64,000 bases of DNA from Streptomyces parvus (GCF_032121415.1 NZ_CP135079.1:558001-622000), one strand, 5' to 3'. Positions 35,909 through 45,411 are shown, numbered from the stretch's first letter. The notes: generated by a model from the letters alone, not told the origin. Translations and numbers: made by a program.

Positions 35909-36280
35909 CCCGCCCCGCGCACCGGAGCGCATTACGGGAGCGGACCGGCCTGCCAGCCGCACGACACGCCCGATCCCGCGATCAATTCTCCTCGCTCGTT
36001 CGGCGTAGGCGCTCACCCGCGCGAGCGACGGCCCAACTTGCGTTCGGAGCGCGGCCCGCACTCGAAATGCGTCCTTTCGTCCCTGGTGCGAGGGTGTGCG
36101 CCGGGCTCGTCGGCGAGCGCGAATCCGGCCTGTCCACCTGAATGGATCAGTGGTGAGGAGACTCACAAATCGCCGTTTCAACTCGGAAATCCGGCACGGA
36201 GTGCGTCAAGATCCCTGGGACGACAAGCCCCCGCCGCCGCGGCGGGGCGGTCCGGGCGGACGCCGAGTCCTGCCGCCGCC
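35909..36280. other. Long gap before the riboswitch
   Basis: No convincing gene is seen in this stretch. A weak inverted repeat TCGCTCG (35992-35998) / CGAGCGA (36022-36028) could end the upstream transcript. The promoter of the riboswitch leader must lie here, but no clear -10/-35 pair stood out. Confidence 0.4.
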
Positions 36281-36442
36281 CGGATGACTGGTCGACAGGA
36301 GTGGATCGGCAGGAGTGGAGGACCCGAGCACAACGGGCCGACCGGGAGACCGGGAAGCCCTCGGGGTGAAGCCGCGACGCGGCCGGGCAACTTCGCCAGC
36401 CCGAACCCGACAGGTCATCCTTCACAGGCGGCTGACGAAGGG
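36281..36442 (+). promoter_or_regulatory. c-di-AMP (ydaO/yuaA-type) riboswitch
   Basis: The leader has the conserved ydaO segments GGGGTGAA (36363-36370), GGGCAACTTCGCCAGCCCG, then GAACCCGACAGGTCATCC and CAGGCGGCTGACGAAGGG. A closing helix can form from GGATGAC (36281-36287) and GTCATCC (36414-36420). In Streptomyces this class precedes cell-wall hydrolase genes and turns expression down when c-di-AMP is high. The 3' end includes the GAAGGG ribosome site of the NlpC/P60 gene. The exact boundaries are approximate. Confidence 0.88.
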
Positions 36443-36448
36443 TTGCGC

Positions 36449-36922
36449 ATGTCTGCGCAGGTTCATGTCCCGTCTCTGTTCGCCCGGGTCGGTACGGCTT
36501 CGGCGCTCACCCTGGCCGTGACGTCCTCGATGCTGGCGCCCGGTCTGGTGAGCGATGCCGAGGCCGCCACCGCCCACTCGACGAAGGCCCTGAAGGTCGC
36601 CGCGTCGAAGAAGGGGTCTCCCTACAAGTACGGAGCGGCGGGCCCCAGCCGCTTCGACTGTTCGGGGCTGACGCTCTACTCGTTCAAGAAGGCCGGCAAG
36701 AAGCTTCCCCGCACGGCACAGCAGCAGTACAACAAGACCCGCCATATCGCGAAGTCGCAGCGCAAACGCGGCGACCTCGTCTTCTTCCATTCGGGGCGCA
36801 GCGTCTACCACGTGGGCATCTACGCCGGGGCCGGGAAGATCTGGCACTCCCCCAAATCGGGGGACGTGGTGCGACTGGCGAAAATCTGGTCCAAGAGCGT
36901 CTGGTACGGACGGGTCCGCTGA
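36449..36922 (+). CDS. Secreted NlpC/P60 (C40) cell-wall peptidase
   Basis: The 157-residue precursor has a signal peptide (about 1-39, ALTLAVTSSMLAPGLVSDAE followed by AAT). The NlpC/P60 domain covers the rest. The nucleophile Cys is in RFDCSGLTLYSF, the catalytic His in SVYHVGIYAGAG, and the third polar residue is the His in KIWHSPKSGDVV. Such enzymes cut gamma-D-Glu-diaminopimelate bonds in peptidoglycan stems. Placement under a c-di-AMP riboswitch links cell-wall hydrolysis to osmotic signalling. ATG 36449 is six bases after GAAGGG. Confidence 0.92.
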   Translation: MSAQVHVPSLFARVGTASALTLAVTSSMLAPGLVSDAEAATAHSTKALKVAASKKGSPYKYGAAGPSRFDCSGLTLYSFKKAGKKLPRTAQQQYNKTRHIAKSQRKRGDLVFFHSGRSVYHVGIYAGAGKIWHSPKSGDVVRLAKIWSKSVWYGRVR

Positions 36923-36976
36923 CCCACCGACCGGACGCTCTTTCCTTGCGGGCACCACCCCTGCCGCGGGCCGCTC

Positions 36977-37657
36977 TCAGCGCAGCAGCGGGCCGGTGAC
37001 CAGGGCGAGTCCCAGTCCGGTGAGCGCCACCCCGCTGCCGCCCTCGATGGCGCGGGCGGTACGCGGGCGGCGCAGCCACCGGCCCAGCCGGTCCACGAGC
37101 AGGGCGACGGCCGGGAACCAGATCAGCGCCAGCACCACCACCACGGCCGCGAGCAGCAGGGTCCTGGGCAGCGGCGGCCGGCCTTCGGGCACGAACTGCG
37201 GCAGCAGGCTGAGGAAGAGGACCGGGGCCTTCGGGTTGAGCGCGTTGGTCAGGAACCCCTGGCGCAGCGCGCGTCCGAGCTCCCTGGGCGCGGGCCGCTC
37301 CGGCGTACCGGAAGGCGTGCCCGAAGCCGCACCCGCAGACGTGGCCGAGCCGTCCCGCGCCGGCCGGCGGCGGATCGCGTACAGCGCGCTGAGCCCGAGG
37401 TAGAGGACGTACGCGCCGCCGAGCAGCTGGACGGTGCGGAACAGCACGGGCATCGTCACCAGCACCGCGGCGAGTCCGGCGACCGCGAGCGCGGTGTGCA
37501 CCAGCAGTCCCCCGGCGACGCCGAACGCCGAGGCCAGGCCCGCGGTGCGCGAGGCCAGGGCGTTGCGTACGACGACGGTGAAGTCGGCGCCGGGCAACGC
37601 GACCATGCCGGCGGCGACCCCGGTGAAGGCGATCAGTTGTGCGTCCATGAGGTCCAC
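36977..37657 (-). CDS. LysE-family exporter
   Basis: The 226-residue protein has about six membrane helices. The N-terminal signature GVAAGMVALPGADFTVVVRN is followed by LGGAYVLYLGLSALYA and FLTNALNPKAPVLFLSLLP, as in LysE/RhtB amino acid exporters. The substrate is unknown. The start may be ATG 37657 or the in-frame ATG 37648. The divergent LysR gene at 37723 is the expected regulator, as in lysE/lysG. Confidence 0.88.
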   Translation of the reverse strand: MDLMDAQLIAFTGVAAGMVALPGADFTVVVRNALASRTAGLASAFGVAGGLLVHTALAVAGLAAVLVTMPVLFRTVQLLGGAYVLYLGLSALYAIRRRPARDGSATSAGAASGTPSGTPERPAPRELGRALRQGFLTNALNPKAPVLFLSLLPQFVPEGRPPLPRTLLLAAVVVVLALIWFPAVALLVDRLGRWLRRPRTARAIEGGSGVALTGLGLALVTGPLLR

Positions 37658-37722
37658 CTTGGACCTGCGGAGCCTTTAGCGTGTACTTGCAATCTTCTGG
37701 GTCTGCCTAAAGGAACGCTTTC

Positions 37723-38664
37723 ATGTACGACCCGACACGGCTCGCGGCGCTCGTGGCCGTCGCGGAAGCCGGATCGATCACCCGGGCCGCCGGCCGCCTC
37801 GGCTACACCGCGCCCGCTCTCTCGCAGCAGCTGGCCAAGCTGGAGCGGGAGGCGGGGGCGGCGCTGCTGGTGCGCCACCATCGCGGGGCGCGGCTGACGG
37901 CGGCGGGCGAGCTGCTGGCGGGCCGGGCCCGGCGGGTGCTGGACGAACTGGACCAGGCCCGGCACGAGCTGGCGCAACTGGCCGGGCTCTCGGGCGGCAG
38001 GCTGCGGGTGGGGACGTTCACGACGGCCGGGATCCATCTGCTGCCGCCCGTCCTGAGCGCCTTCCGGCGGGCCCACCCCGAGGTCGAGCTGACCGTCGCC
38101 GACCACGAACCGCCCGGCGGGATCGCCGCCGTGGCCGCGGGCGAGGTGGACCTGGCCCTCACGCACGCCTACGAACCGGGAGCGGTCGGGCCGCCGCCGG
38201 CGGGCGTGCTCGTCGACCCCCTCCTGGTCGAGGAGCTGGTACTGGTCACGTCGGTGGGGCACCGGCTCGCCGAGGGCACCGGGCGGCTGCCGGTCGGCGA
38301 GCTGGCGGGGCGGCCGCTGATCAGCAGTGCGCCCACCCATCCGCCCCGGCGCGGGGTCGAGGACGCGCTCGCCGAGGCGGGGGCGACGCCTGCGGTGGTC
38401 TGCGAATCGCCCGGGTACGCGCTGGTGTGCGCGCTGGTCAGTGCGGGGCTCGGCGTGGCGGTGGTGCCGGAGATGGTCGCCTCGATGGCGCCGGCCCCGC
38501 TGTCCGTCCGGCGGCTGGAGCCCGCGTCGTTCCGCCGGACCATCTCGGTGGTGCACCGGGGCGACCGGTCGAGCGCGGCCGCCGCGACGCTGCTCGCGCT
38601 GCTGCGCAGCGGCTTCGGCCGCGGGGGCACGGCTCCGGGGCCGAACCGGACCCCGGCGGGCTGA
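37723..38664 (+). CDS. LysR-family regulator
   Basis: The 313-residue protein has the LysR winged helix at residues 1-60 (LAALVAVAEAGSITRAAGRL, LSQQLAKLEREAGAALLVRH) and a two-lobed effector domain (GRLRVGTFTTAGIHLLPPVL, LALTHAYEP, GLGVAVVPEM). It faces a LysE exporter across 65 bases, where CCTTTAG (37673-37679) and CTAAAGG (37707-37713) form a loose inverted repeat that it may bind. It probably senses the exported amino acid. Confidence 0.9.
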   Translation: MYDPTRLAALVAVAEAGSITRAAGRLGYTAPALSQQLAKLEREAGAALLVRHHRGARLTAAGELLAGRARRVLDELDQARHELAQLAGLSGGRLRVGTFTTAGIHLLPPVLSAFRRAHPEVELTVADHEPPGGIAAVAAGEVDLALTHAYEPGAVGPPPAGVLVDPLLVEELVLVTSVGHRLAEGTGRLPVGELAGRPLISSAPTHPPRRGVEDALAEAGATPAVVCESPGYALVCALVSAGLGVAVVPEMVASMAPAPLSVRRLEPASFRRTISVVHRGDRSSAAAATLLALLRSGFGRGGTAPGPNRTPAG

Positions 38665-38795
38665 TCCTCTGCGGCCGGCACTCCGGGGGGCCGCTCCGGC
38701 CGGGCGGATCACCCCGCCGGAGCCCGCGCCGACCGGGCAGCCCGCCGGGTCCCGGCCCGGACGGTCGGCCCGTCGGGGTCCCGGCCCCGACAGAG

Positions 38796-39227
38796 TCAGC
38801 TCTGGACCGCGGCGACCCACGGGAGCGCGATCCAGACCGTCTTGCCGCCCTCGGCGGTCGGCGTGACCTGGAGCCGGCCACCGCGCTCCTTGGCCAGCAT
38901 CCGGATGATGACCATGCCCCGGCCGTTGTCCTGCCGTACGGCGGCGGGCAACCGCTGGGGCCACCGGGGGTGACTGTCCGTGACGCCGAGATACAGCTCC
39001 TCGTCGCGTTCGAGGCGCAGGTCCACGGTGAAGGTGGGCGACTGGCCGAACGTGTGCTGCACGGCGTTGGTGGCCAGCTCCGAGACGATCAGCCGGATGG
39101 TGTCGGCGAACTCGCTGTCGTCGGACAGGCCCCATTCGGCCAGGGTCCTGGCGACATGTCTGCGGGCCGAGGAGACCGAGACCGGATCGCTCGGCAGAGT
39201 GACGGTTGCTTCCTGATGGTCCGCCAT
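38796..39227 (-). CDS. ATP-binding (GHKL, anti-sigma-like) regulatory protein
   Basis: The 143-residue protein is a single histidine-kinase-like ATPase domain. It has the N-box LIVSELATNAVQH, a G1-type LGVTDSHPRWPQ and a G2-type DNGRGMVIIRMLA. It resembles RsbW/SpoIIAB-like proteins, which phosphorylate or sequester partners. In Streptomyces such proteins are often encoded beside a DUF5753 regulator and a DUF397 protein, as here. ATG 39227 lies behind GGGGCGGT. Confidence 0.85.
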   Translation of the reverse strand: MADHQEATVTLPSDPVSVSSARRHVARTLAEWGLSDDSEFADTIRLIVSELATNAVQHTFGQSPTFTVDLRLERDEELYLGVTDSHPRWPQRLPAAVRQDNGRGMVIIRMLAKERGGRLQVTPTAEGGKTVWIALPWVAAVQS

Positions 39228-39331
39228 GGCGATACCGCCCCTTTCCCGCCCCGGGCCGCGCGGCGGTCGGCCGGGATTGTGCTTCGCGCCAGATTGCCAT
39301 TGATGCAGCTCCCTGTAACGAGGTTCGGCCA

Positions 39332-39347
39332 AGATATGCATATATCT
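39332..39347. promoter_or_regulatory. AT-rich inverted repeat between divergent regulators
   Basis: AGATAT-GCAT-ATATCT stands out as an AT island in GC-rich DNA. It lies between the divergent ATPase and XRE/DUF5753 genes and could be the operator of the XRE protein or part of the promoters. Confidence 0.45.
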
Positions 39348-39464
39348 GTCGCTCGAAGCGGTGAATTCGGGACCCGTACAGCGCGGACGGACGGCACACT
39401 GGCCCCTCTGCGGGCCGGTCCCCGGCGACGGCCCGGCCCCTGCCGACAGCGGAAGGAGACCGGC

Positions 39465-40331
39465 ATGCTGCACGGCCCCGTCGTCCGGCGGCGCAAGCTC
39501 GGTGAGGAGCTGCGGAGCCTGCGCCACGCCTCCGGAATGACCAGCCGGGAGGCGGCGCGGCTGCTCGGCTGGCACCAGTCGAAGGTGAGCCGCATCGAGA
39601 CCGGCGCCAGCGGGGTGGCCCCGGGCGACGTGGCCCGGCTGCTGGACGTCTACGCCGTGCGCGACCCCCAGTTGCGCTCCCTGCTCGAAGTCCTCGCGGG
39701 GCAGGCGGGCGGCGGCGGTTCCGGCTGGTGGCACGCCTACCGGGGGCTGATCCCGCCGCAGTACCGCGACTTCATCAGCCTGGAGTCGCAGGCCAGGACG
39801 GTCCGGACGCTGGAGACCTCGGTGGTGCCGGGGCTGCTCCAGACCGCCGGGTACGCCCGTGCCGTGACCCGCGCTTCGCTGGACGGCGTACCGGACGGCC
39901 GGCTCGACTCCCTGGTCGAGGTCCGGCTGACCCGCCAGCGGGTGCTGCGCGCCAGCCCGCCGCTGCGGTTCACGGCGGTGCTGGACGAGGCGGTGCTCCG
40001 TCGCGAGGTGGGCGGGCCCGAAGTGATGCGGGATCAGCTGCAGCATCTGACCCAGGTGTCGCAACTGCCGCATGTTGAAATGCAGTTGCTGCCGTTCTCG
40101 GTGGGCGGATACGTCGGACTCACCGGCCCTTTCGTTATCTTCTCCTTTCCGAACATTTCTGATCTGGATGTGGTCGTTCTTGACCACTTGACGAGTAGCC
40201 TCTATCTGGAGCGGAGAGAAGACCTTGAGGCGTACAGCTCGGCCTTCCGCACCTTGCAGGCGCACGCGCTGTCGCCCGAACGCTCGCTGGACCTCATCAC
40301 CGAGATCGGACGTAGCTTCAGACGCAGCTGA
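39465..40331 (+). CDS. XRE regulator with DUF5753 (WhiJ-like)
   Basis: The 288-residue protein has a helix-turn-helix at residues 10-65 (MTSREAARLLGWHQSKVSRI), then the DUF5753 domain with FISLESQARTVRTLETSVVP, GLLQTAGYARAV and HVEMQLLPFSVGGYVG. These regulators act with small DUF397 proteins in development and antibiotic control in Streptomyces. The ATG follows GGAAGGAG. The DUF397 gene is 10 bases downstream. Confidence 0.9.
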   Translation: MLHGPVVRRRKLGEELRSLRHASGMTSREAARLLGWHQSKVSRIETGASGVAPGDVARLLDVYAVRDPQLRSLLEVLAGQAGGGGSGWWHAYRGLIPPQYRDFISLESQARTVRTLETSVVPGLLQTAGYARAVTRASLDGVPDGRLDSLVEVRLTRQRVLRASPPLRFTAVLDEAVLRREVGGPEVMRDQLQHLTQVSQLPHVEMQLLPFSVGGYVGLTGPFVIFSFPNISDLDVVVLDHLTSSLYLERREDLEAYSSAFRTLQAHALSPERSLDLITEIGRSFRRS

Positions 40332-40341
40332 GGGGGCCGCC

Positions 40342-40608
40342 ATGTCAGACCGACACGCACTGCCCGACGCACCGCCGCCATCGATGCCACCGCCGTCCAC
40401 GGCGCCGTCCGCCCCGCGGTGGCGGCGCAGCAGCCGGTCGACCGGGATGAACAACTGCGTGGAGACCGCGCGGCTTCGCGGCGCACTCCTGGCCGTACGC
40501 GACTCGAAGGACGTGGACCGGCCGCCGCTGCGGTTCTCGGCGGCGGCCTGGACCGCCTTCGTGGACGGGCTCGGCCCGCGCGGAACCGGTCCACAGCACA
40601 TCAGCTGA
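40342..40608 (+). CDS. DUF397 protein
   Basis: The 88-residue protein has the DUF397 core: WRRSSRSTGMNNCVETAR, VRDSKDVDRPPLRFSAAAW and a Phe-Val end. The N-terminal 30 residues are Pro/Ser-rich and unusual for the family. It is the presumed partner of the WhiJ-like regulator just upstream. Its last eight bases overlap the end of the convergent bioF. Confidence 0.87.
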   Translation: MSDRHALPDAPPPSMPPPSTAPSAPRWRRSSRSTGMNNCVETARLRGALLAVRDSKDVDRPPLRFSAAAWTAFVDGLGPRGTGPQHIS

Positions 40609-41761
40609 CGCCGACGTCCGCCTGCCGGGGAGCGGTGGCGGCGATCGTGGCCACCGCGGTCGTGATCTGCTCCTCGGTCAGGTCGGCGCGCGCGGTCAGC
40701 CGCAGCCGGGAGATGCCGTCCGGGACCGACGGCGGGCGGAAGCAGCCCACCGCCATGCCGGCCGTGCGGCAGTCGGCCGCCCAGCGCACCGCCGCGTCCG
40801 CCGAAGGCGCCCGGACGGAGACGACGGCCGCGTCGGGCCGGACCGCCTCCAGCCCGGCGGCGGTGAGCCGCGTGTACAGCGCGGTGGCCACCTCCCGGGC
40901 GCGGGCGGCCCGTTCGGGCTCCCGGCGCAGCACCCCGAGGGCGCCGAGCGCGCCGCCGACGGCCGCCGGGGCGAGCCCGGTGTCGAAGATGAACGTACGG
41001 GCCGTGTTGACCAGGTGGTCGATGACCCGGGCGGGCCCCAGGACCGCTCCGCCCTGGCTGCCCAGCGACTTGGACAGGGTGAGGGTGGCCACGATCCCTT
41101 CGCCGCCCGCCAGTCCGGCCCCCGCGAGCGCTCCTCGTCCGCCCTCGCCCAGGACGCCGAGGCCGTGGGCGTCGTCGACCAGCAGGGCGGCGTTCGCGGA
41201 GCGGCAGACCCCGGCCAGGGCCGGAAGCGGGGCGGCGTCCCCGTCGACGGAGAAGACCGAGTCGGTGACCGCGAGGGCCCGGCCGTCCTGTGCCCCGAGG
41301 GCCTTGGCGACCGCGTCCGGGTCGGCGTGGGGGACGACGGCGGTCTCGGCACGGGAGAGCCGGCAGCCGTCCACGATCGAGGCGTGGTTGCCCGCGTCGG
41401 AGACGATGAGCGAGCCGCGCCCGGACAGCGCGGTGAGCGCGGCGAGGTTGGCCGCGTACCCGGAGGAGAGCACGAGCGCCGCCTCGAAACCGCAGAACGC
41501 GGCCAGCTCCCGTTCGAGTTCGGCGTGCAGGGCGGTGGAGCCGGTGACCAGCCGGGAGCCGGTGGCCCCCGCTCCCCAGCGGCGGGCGGCGTCGGCCGCG
41601 GCGGCGGTGGCCTCCGGGTGCCGGGTGAGGCCCAGGTAGTCGTTGCTCGCGAGGTCCAGCAGCTTTGGCTCGGCGTCGCGCGGACGCAGCGTGCGTACGA
41701 GTCCGGCGGCAGCCCGGTGGCGGGCCTCGGCGTCGATCCAGTCGAACGGGGCGAAGGACAT
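40601..41761 (-). CDS. bioF: 8-amino-7-oxononanoate synthase
   Basis: The 386-residue PLP enzyme condenses pimeloyl thioester with L-alanine, the first committed step of biotin ring assembly. Family features are [50 protein letters not shown] and the PLP Lys in [16 protein letters not shown]. It is transcribed away from bioB across 148 bases. No bioC or bioH, for making pimeloyl precursor, is seen in the window. Confidence 0.94.
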   Translation of the reverse strand: MSFAPFDWIDAEARHRAAAGLVRTLRPRDAEPKLLDLASNDYLGLTRHPEATAAAADAARRWGAGATGSRLVTGSTALHAELERELAAFCGFEAALVLSSGYAANLAALTALSGRGSLIVSDAGNHASIVDGCRLSRAETAVVPHADPDAVAKALGAQDGRALAVTDSVFSVDGDAAPLPALAGVCRSANAALLVDDAHGLGVLGEGGRGALAGAGLAGGEGIVATLTLSKSLGSQGGAVLGPARVIDHLVNTARTFIFDTGLAPAAVGGALGALGVLRREPERAARAREVATALYTRLTAAGLEAVRPDAAVVSVRAPSADAAVRWAADCRTAGMAVGCFRPPSVPDGISRLRLTARADLTEEQITTAVATIAATAPRQADVGVS

Positions 41762-41821
41762 GGGGCGGGTCCCTGTCTTTGTAGGCAGCCCACAGACCCT
41801 AGCCGGGTGCGCAGCAGGTCA

Positions 41822-41843
41822 GGGTGTGGCAATACACACACCC
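41822..41843. promoter_or_regulatory. Inverted repeat between bioF and bioB
   Basis: GGGTGTG (41822-41828) and CACACCC (41837-41843) are separated by GCAATACA. The site lies in the divergent bioF-bioB promoter region, where a biotin repressor (BioQ- or BirA-like) would be expected to bind. The sequence does not let me name the protein. Confidence 0.4.
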
Positions 41844-41909
41844 CCGCCCGGCTCTCCTGTCTGGTTCCTCCTTGGCTGGAGGCGGTGCCGTAGGCCAGGA
41901 TCGTCTTTC

Positions 41910-43178
41910 ATGGACCTGCTGAACACGCTGGTGGACAAGGGGCTGCGGCGCGAACTGCCGACCCGCGAAGAAGCGCTCGCCGTACTGGCGACCTCCGACG
42001 ACGAGCTGCTCGACGTGGTTGCCGCCGCCGGGAAGGTGCGCCGTCAGTGGTTCGGGCGACGCGTCAAGCTCAACTATCTGGTCAACCTCAAGTCCGGGCT
42101 CTGCCCCGAGGACTGCTCCTACTGCTCGCAGCGGCTCGGCTCGAAGGCCGGAATCCTCAAGTACACCTGGCTGAAGCCGGAGGAGGCGTCCAGGGCCGCC
42201 GCCGCCGGGGTCGCGGGCGGCGCGAAGCGGGTCTGTCTGGTGGCGAGCGGACGCGGCCCCACGGACCGGGACGTGGACCGGGTCACCAAGACCATCGAGG
42301 CCATCAAGGAGGAGAACGAGGGCATCGAGGTCTGCGCCTGCCTCGGCCTGCTCTCCGACGGCCAGGCCGACCGGCTGCGTTCGGCGGGCGCCGACGCGTA
42401 CAACCACAACCTGAACACGTCCGAGGAGACGTACGGGGCGATCACCACCACCCACACGTACGCGGACCGGGTGGAGACCGTGCAGCAGGCCCAGGCAGCC
42501 GGGCTCTCGGCGTGTTCCGGGCTGATCGCCGGAATGGGCGAGAGCGACAAGGACCTGGTCGACGTGGTGTTCGCGCTGCGCGACCTGGACCCGGACTCGG
42601 TGCCGGTGAACTTCCTGATCCCGTTCGAGGGCACGCCGCTCGCCAAGGAGTGGAACCTCACCCCGCAGCGCTGCCTGCGCATTCTGGCGATGGTCCGGTT
42701 CGTCTGCCCGGACGTCGAGGTGCGGCTCGCGGGCGGCCGTGAGGTGCATCTGCGCTCGATGCAGCCGCTGGCGCTGCACCTCGTCAACTCGATCTTCCTG
42801 GGCGACTATCTGACGAGTGAGGGCCAGGCCGGTCAGGCCGACCTGGACATGATCGCGGACGCCGGTTTCGAGGTGGAGGGCGCGGGCACGACGACGCTGC
42901 CGCGCCACCGGGCGGACGCGCTGGCCGGCGGCTGCGGTACGTCGGCGGAGCCGGCCGGGTGCGGAACGCAGGAGTCCGCGGGCTGCGGTTCGCACGGGGA
43001 CGGCAGCGGCTGCGGACCGTGCGGTGGCCACGGGGCGCAGGAGCGGGAACCGGTGGCGGTCGCCCGCACGGACGCCGACGTTCCGGCCGGGCGTACGGAG
43101 GCGAACGGCGCGCCGCGTACGGATCTGGTGGCGGTGCGCCGGCGCGGCGCGGGGACGGATCTCGCCCCCAATGCCTGA
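41910..43178 (+). CDS. bioB: Biotin synthase with Cys-rich C-terminal tail
   Basis: The 422-residue radical SAM enzyme inserts sulfur into dethiobiotin. The [4Fe-4S] motif is [12 protein letters not shown]. Further conserved regions are [30 protein letters not shown] and [20 protein letters not shown]. The catalytic part ends near residue 335. A tail of about 85 residues follows with repeated Gly-Cys-Gly motifs ([29 protein letters not shown]), which E. coli BioB lacks. The ATG at 41910 has only a weak ribosome site. The stop overlaps the bioA start. Confidence 0.94.
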   Translation: MDLLNTLVDKGLRRELPTREEALAVLATSDDELLDVVAAAGKVRRQWFGRRVKLNYLVNLKSGLCPEDCSYCSQRLGSKAGILKYTWLKPEEASRAAAAGVAGGAKRVCLVASGRGPTDRDVDRVTKTIEAIKEENEGIEVCACLGLLSDGQADRLRSAGADAYNHNLNTSEETYGAITTTHTYADRVETVQQAQAAGLSACSGLIAGMGESDKDLVDVVFALRDLDPDSVPVNFLIPFEGTPLAKEWNLTPQRCLRILAMVRFVCPDVEVRLAGGREVHLRSMQPLALHLVNSIFLGDYLTSEGQAGQADLDMIADAGFEVEGAGTTTLPRHRADALAGGCGTSAEPAGCGTQESAGCGSHGDGSGCGPCGGHGAQEREPVAVARTDADVPAGRTEANGAPRTDLVAVRRRGAGTDLAPNA

Positions 43179-44532
43179 GCCGTACGCCCCCGCGCTCCCC
43201 CGGCCCGCCGCGCACTCCCGGTCCGCCGCGCCGAAGCCGTACGCCCCCGACGAACTGCGGGCGCTCGACCGCGCGCACGTCTGGCACCCGTACGGTCCGA
43301 TGCCGGGCCGCCAGGAGCCGCTGATCGTGGAGTCGGCCTCCGGGGTACGGCTCCGGCTCGCCGAACCCGTCGAGGGGCGGCGCGAGTTGGTGGACGGCAT
43401 GTCGTCCTGGTGGTCGGCGGTGCACGGCTACAACCACCCGGTCCTCAACGAGGCAGCACGCGGCCAGCTGGACCGGATGAGCCATGTGATGTTCGGCGGG
43501 CTCACCCACGAGCCCGCCGTCCGGCTGGCGACCCGGCTGGTGGAGATCACCCCCGAGCCGCTCCAGCACGTCTTCCTGGCCGACTCCGGTTCGGTGTCGG
43601 TCGAGGTCGCGGTCAAGATGTGCCTGCAGTACTGGCGTTCGGCGGGCCGTCCGGAGAAGCGGCGGCTGCTGACCTGGCGCGGGGGCTACCACGGGGACAC
43701 CTGGCAGCCGATGTCCGTGTGCGACCCGGAGGGCGGGATGCACGAGCTGTGGTCGGGCTCCCTTCCCCGGCAGGTCTTCGCCGAGGCCCCGCCGGACGGT
43801 TTCGACGCGGAGCCGGATTCCGGGTACGTCACGCATCTGCGGGAGGTGATCGCCGCGCACGCGGAGGAGTTGGCGGCGGTCATCGTGGAGCCGGTCGTGC
43901 AGGGGGCCGGCGGGATGCGGTTCCACTCCCCCGCCTATCTGCGGGTGCTGCGCGAGGCGTGCGACGAGCACGACGTACTGCTGGTCCTCGACGAGATCGC
44001 GACCGGTTTCGGGCGTACGGGCAAGCTGTTCGCCGCCGGGCATGCCGGGATCTCGCCGGATGTCATGTGCGTCGGGAAGGCGTTGACCGGCGGCTATCTC
44101 ACGATGGCGGCGACGCTGTGCACCACCCGGGTGGCCGAGGGCATCTCCAGCGGAGAGGTGCCGGTACTGGCGCACGGGCCGACGTTCATGGGCAACCCGC
44201 TGGCCGCCTCGGTGGCCTCGGCCTCGGTGGACCTGCTGCTCGGGCAGGACTGGGAGGGCGAGGTTGCGCGGATCGGCGCGGGGCTGCGCTCCGGGCTCGC
44301 TCCCGCCGCGGACCTCGCCGGCGTGGTGGACGTACGCGTCCTCGGGGCGATCGGGGTCGTCCAGCTCGACCACGAGGTGGACATGGCGGCGGCGACCCGC
44401 GCGGCCGTGCGTGAGGGCGTGTGGCTGCGGCCGTTCCGCGATCTCGTCTACACGATGCCGCCGTACGTCACGGGCGACGAGGACGTGGCCCGGATCTGCC
44501 GGGCCGTGTGCGCCGTGGCACGGGAGGGCTGA
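43171..44532 (+). CDS. bioA: Adenosylmethionine-8-amino-7-oxononanoate aminotransferase
   Basis: The 453-residue class III PLP aminotransferase makes 7,8-diaminononanoate with SAM as amino donor. Motifs are [45 protein letters not shown], and the PLP Lys in [16 protein letters not shown]. Its ATG at 43171 overlaps the bioB stop by eight bases, so translation is probably coupled. bioD follows after six bases. Confidence 0.95.
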   Translation: MPEPYAPALPRPAAHSRSAAPKPYAPDELRALDRAHVWHPYGPMPGRQEPLIVESASGVRLRLAEPVEGRRELVDGMSSWWSAVHGYNHPVLNEAARGQLDRMSHVMFGGLTHEPAVRLATRLVEITPEPLQHVFLADSGSVSVEVAVKMCLQYWRSAGRPEKRRLLTWRGGYHGDTWQPMSVCDPEGGMHELWSGSLPRQVFAEAPPDGFDAEPDSGYVTHLREVIAAHAEELAAVIVEPVVQGAGGMRFHSPAYLRVLREACDEHDVLLVLDEIATGFGRTGKLFAAGHAGISPDVMCVGKALTGGYLTMAATLCTTRVAEGISSGEVPVLAHGPTFMGNPLAASVASASVDLLLGQDWEGEVARIGAGLRSGLAPAADLAGVVDVRVLGAIGVVQLDHEVDMAAATRAAVREGVWLRPFRDLVYTMPPYVTGDEDVARICRAVCAVAREG

Positions 44533-44538
44533 AGCGAT

Positions 44539-45237
44539 ATGTCGGCGATTCTGGTGGTGTCCGGTACGGGCACGGAGATCGGCAAGACCGTGGTGACCGC
44601 CGCGGTGGCGGCCGCCGCGCGGGGACGCCGGGTCGCGGTCCTCAAACCCGCGCAGACCGGGCTCGCGCCCGGGGAGCCGGGTGACGCGGCCGAGGTCGCC
44701 CGCCTGGCGGGAAGCCATGTGACGGCGGTCGAACTGGCCCGGTTCCCGGAGCCGTTGGCCCCGGCCACGGCCGCCCGGCGGGCAGGTCTTGTCCCCGTGC
44801 GGCCGTTCGAGGTCGCCGAGGCGGCTCAGAAGCTGGCCACCGAGCACGATCTCGTGCTGGTGGAGGGTGCGGGCGGGCTGCTCGTGCGGTTCGACGACGA
44901 GGGCGGCACCCTCGCGGACGCGGCCCGGCTGCTGTCCGCGCCGGTGCTGGTGGTGGCCCCCGCGGGGCTGGGCACGCTGAACGCCACCGCGTTGACGGCC
45001 GAGGCGCTGCGGAGCCGGGGGCTTGGCTGCCGGGGTGTGGTGATCGGCAGCATGCCGGCGGAGCCGGACCTCGCGTCCCGGTGCAACATCGAGGACCTGC
45101 CGGTGGCGGCCGGTGCGCCGCTGCTGGGCGCGGTACCGGCCGGTGCGGGTGCCCTGCCGGGAGCGGACTTCGCGGCGGGCGCGGCGCGGTGGCTCGCTCC
45201 GGAGCTGGGCGGGAGCTGGGCGCCGGGACGGCACTGA
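44539..45237 (+). CDS. bioD: Dethiobiotin synthetase
   Basis: The 232-residue ATP-dependent enzyme closes the ureido ring of dethiobiotin using CO2. The P-loop is [19 protein letters not shown], followed by VLKPAQTG, and [16 protein letters not shown] carries the second metal or nucleotide motif. It is the last gene of bioB-bioA-bioD, with a hairpin right after its stop. Confidence 0.95.
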   Translation: MSAILVVSGTGTEIGKTVVTAAVAAAARGRRVAVLKPAQTGLAPGEPGDAAEVARLAGSHVTAVELARFPEPLAPATAARRAGLVPVRPFEVAEAAQKLATEHDLVLVEGAGGLLVRFDDEGGTLADAARLLSAPVLVVAPAGLGTLNATALTAEALRSRGLGCRGVVIGSMPAEPDLASRCNIEDLPVAAGAPLLGAVPAGAGALPGADFAAGAARWLAPELGGSWAPGRH

Positions 45238-45239
45238 GG

Positions 45240-45260
45240 CCCCGGACCGGACGTCCGGGG
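45240..45260 (+). terminator. Hairpin after bioD
   Basis: CCCCGGAC (45240-45247) pairs with GTCCGGGG (45253-45260) around the loop CGGAC, directly after the bioD stop. It is a short GC-rich stem without a T-run, as is usual in Streptomyces. Confidence 0.6.
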
Positions 45261-45411
45261 GCTATCCGGAGGCGTTCCGGGGGAGAATCGTCGGCCCGGC
45301 CCTGGTGCCGGAGGACAGGGCGGTCACCGGCACCAGGGGCCGGGCCGTACTCCAGGAGACCCGGACCTGTCCCCCGCACCCATAGGGCGCGGTCTGGCCC
45401 CGACCTTGTCC

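Noticed and set aside
35992-36028. Inverted repeat TCGCTCG/CGAGCGA as an operator or terminator
   Set aside because: The arms are only seven bases with a 23-base loop. It was recorded as a weak possibility and not listed as a separate feature.
42784-45234. 816-codon open frame antisense to the bioA and bioD genes
   Set aside because: It mirrors well-recognised biotin genes and its product is low-complexity His/Arg/Pro sequence, so it is a shadow of those genes.
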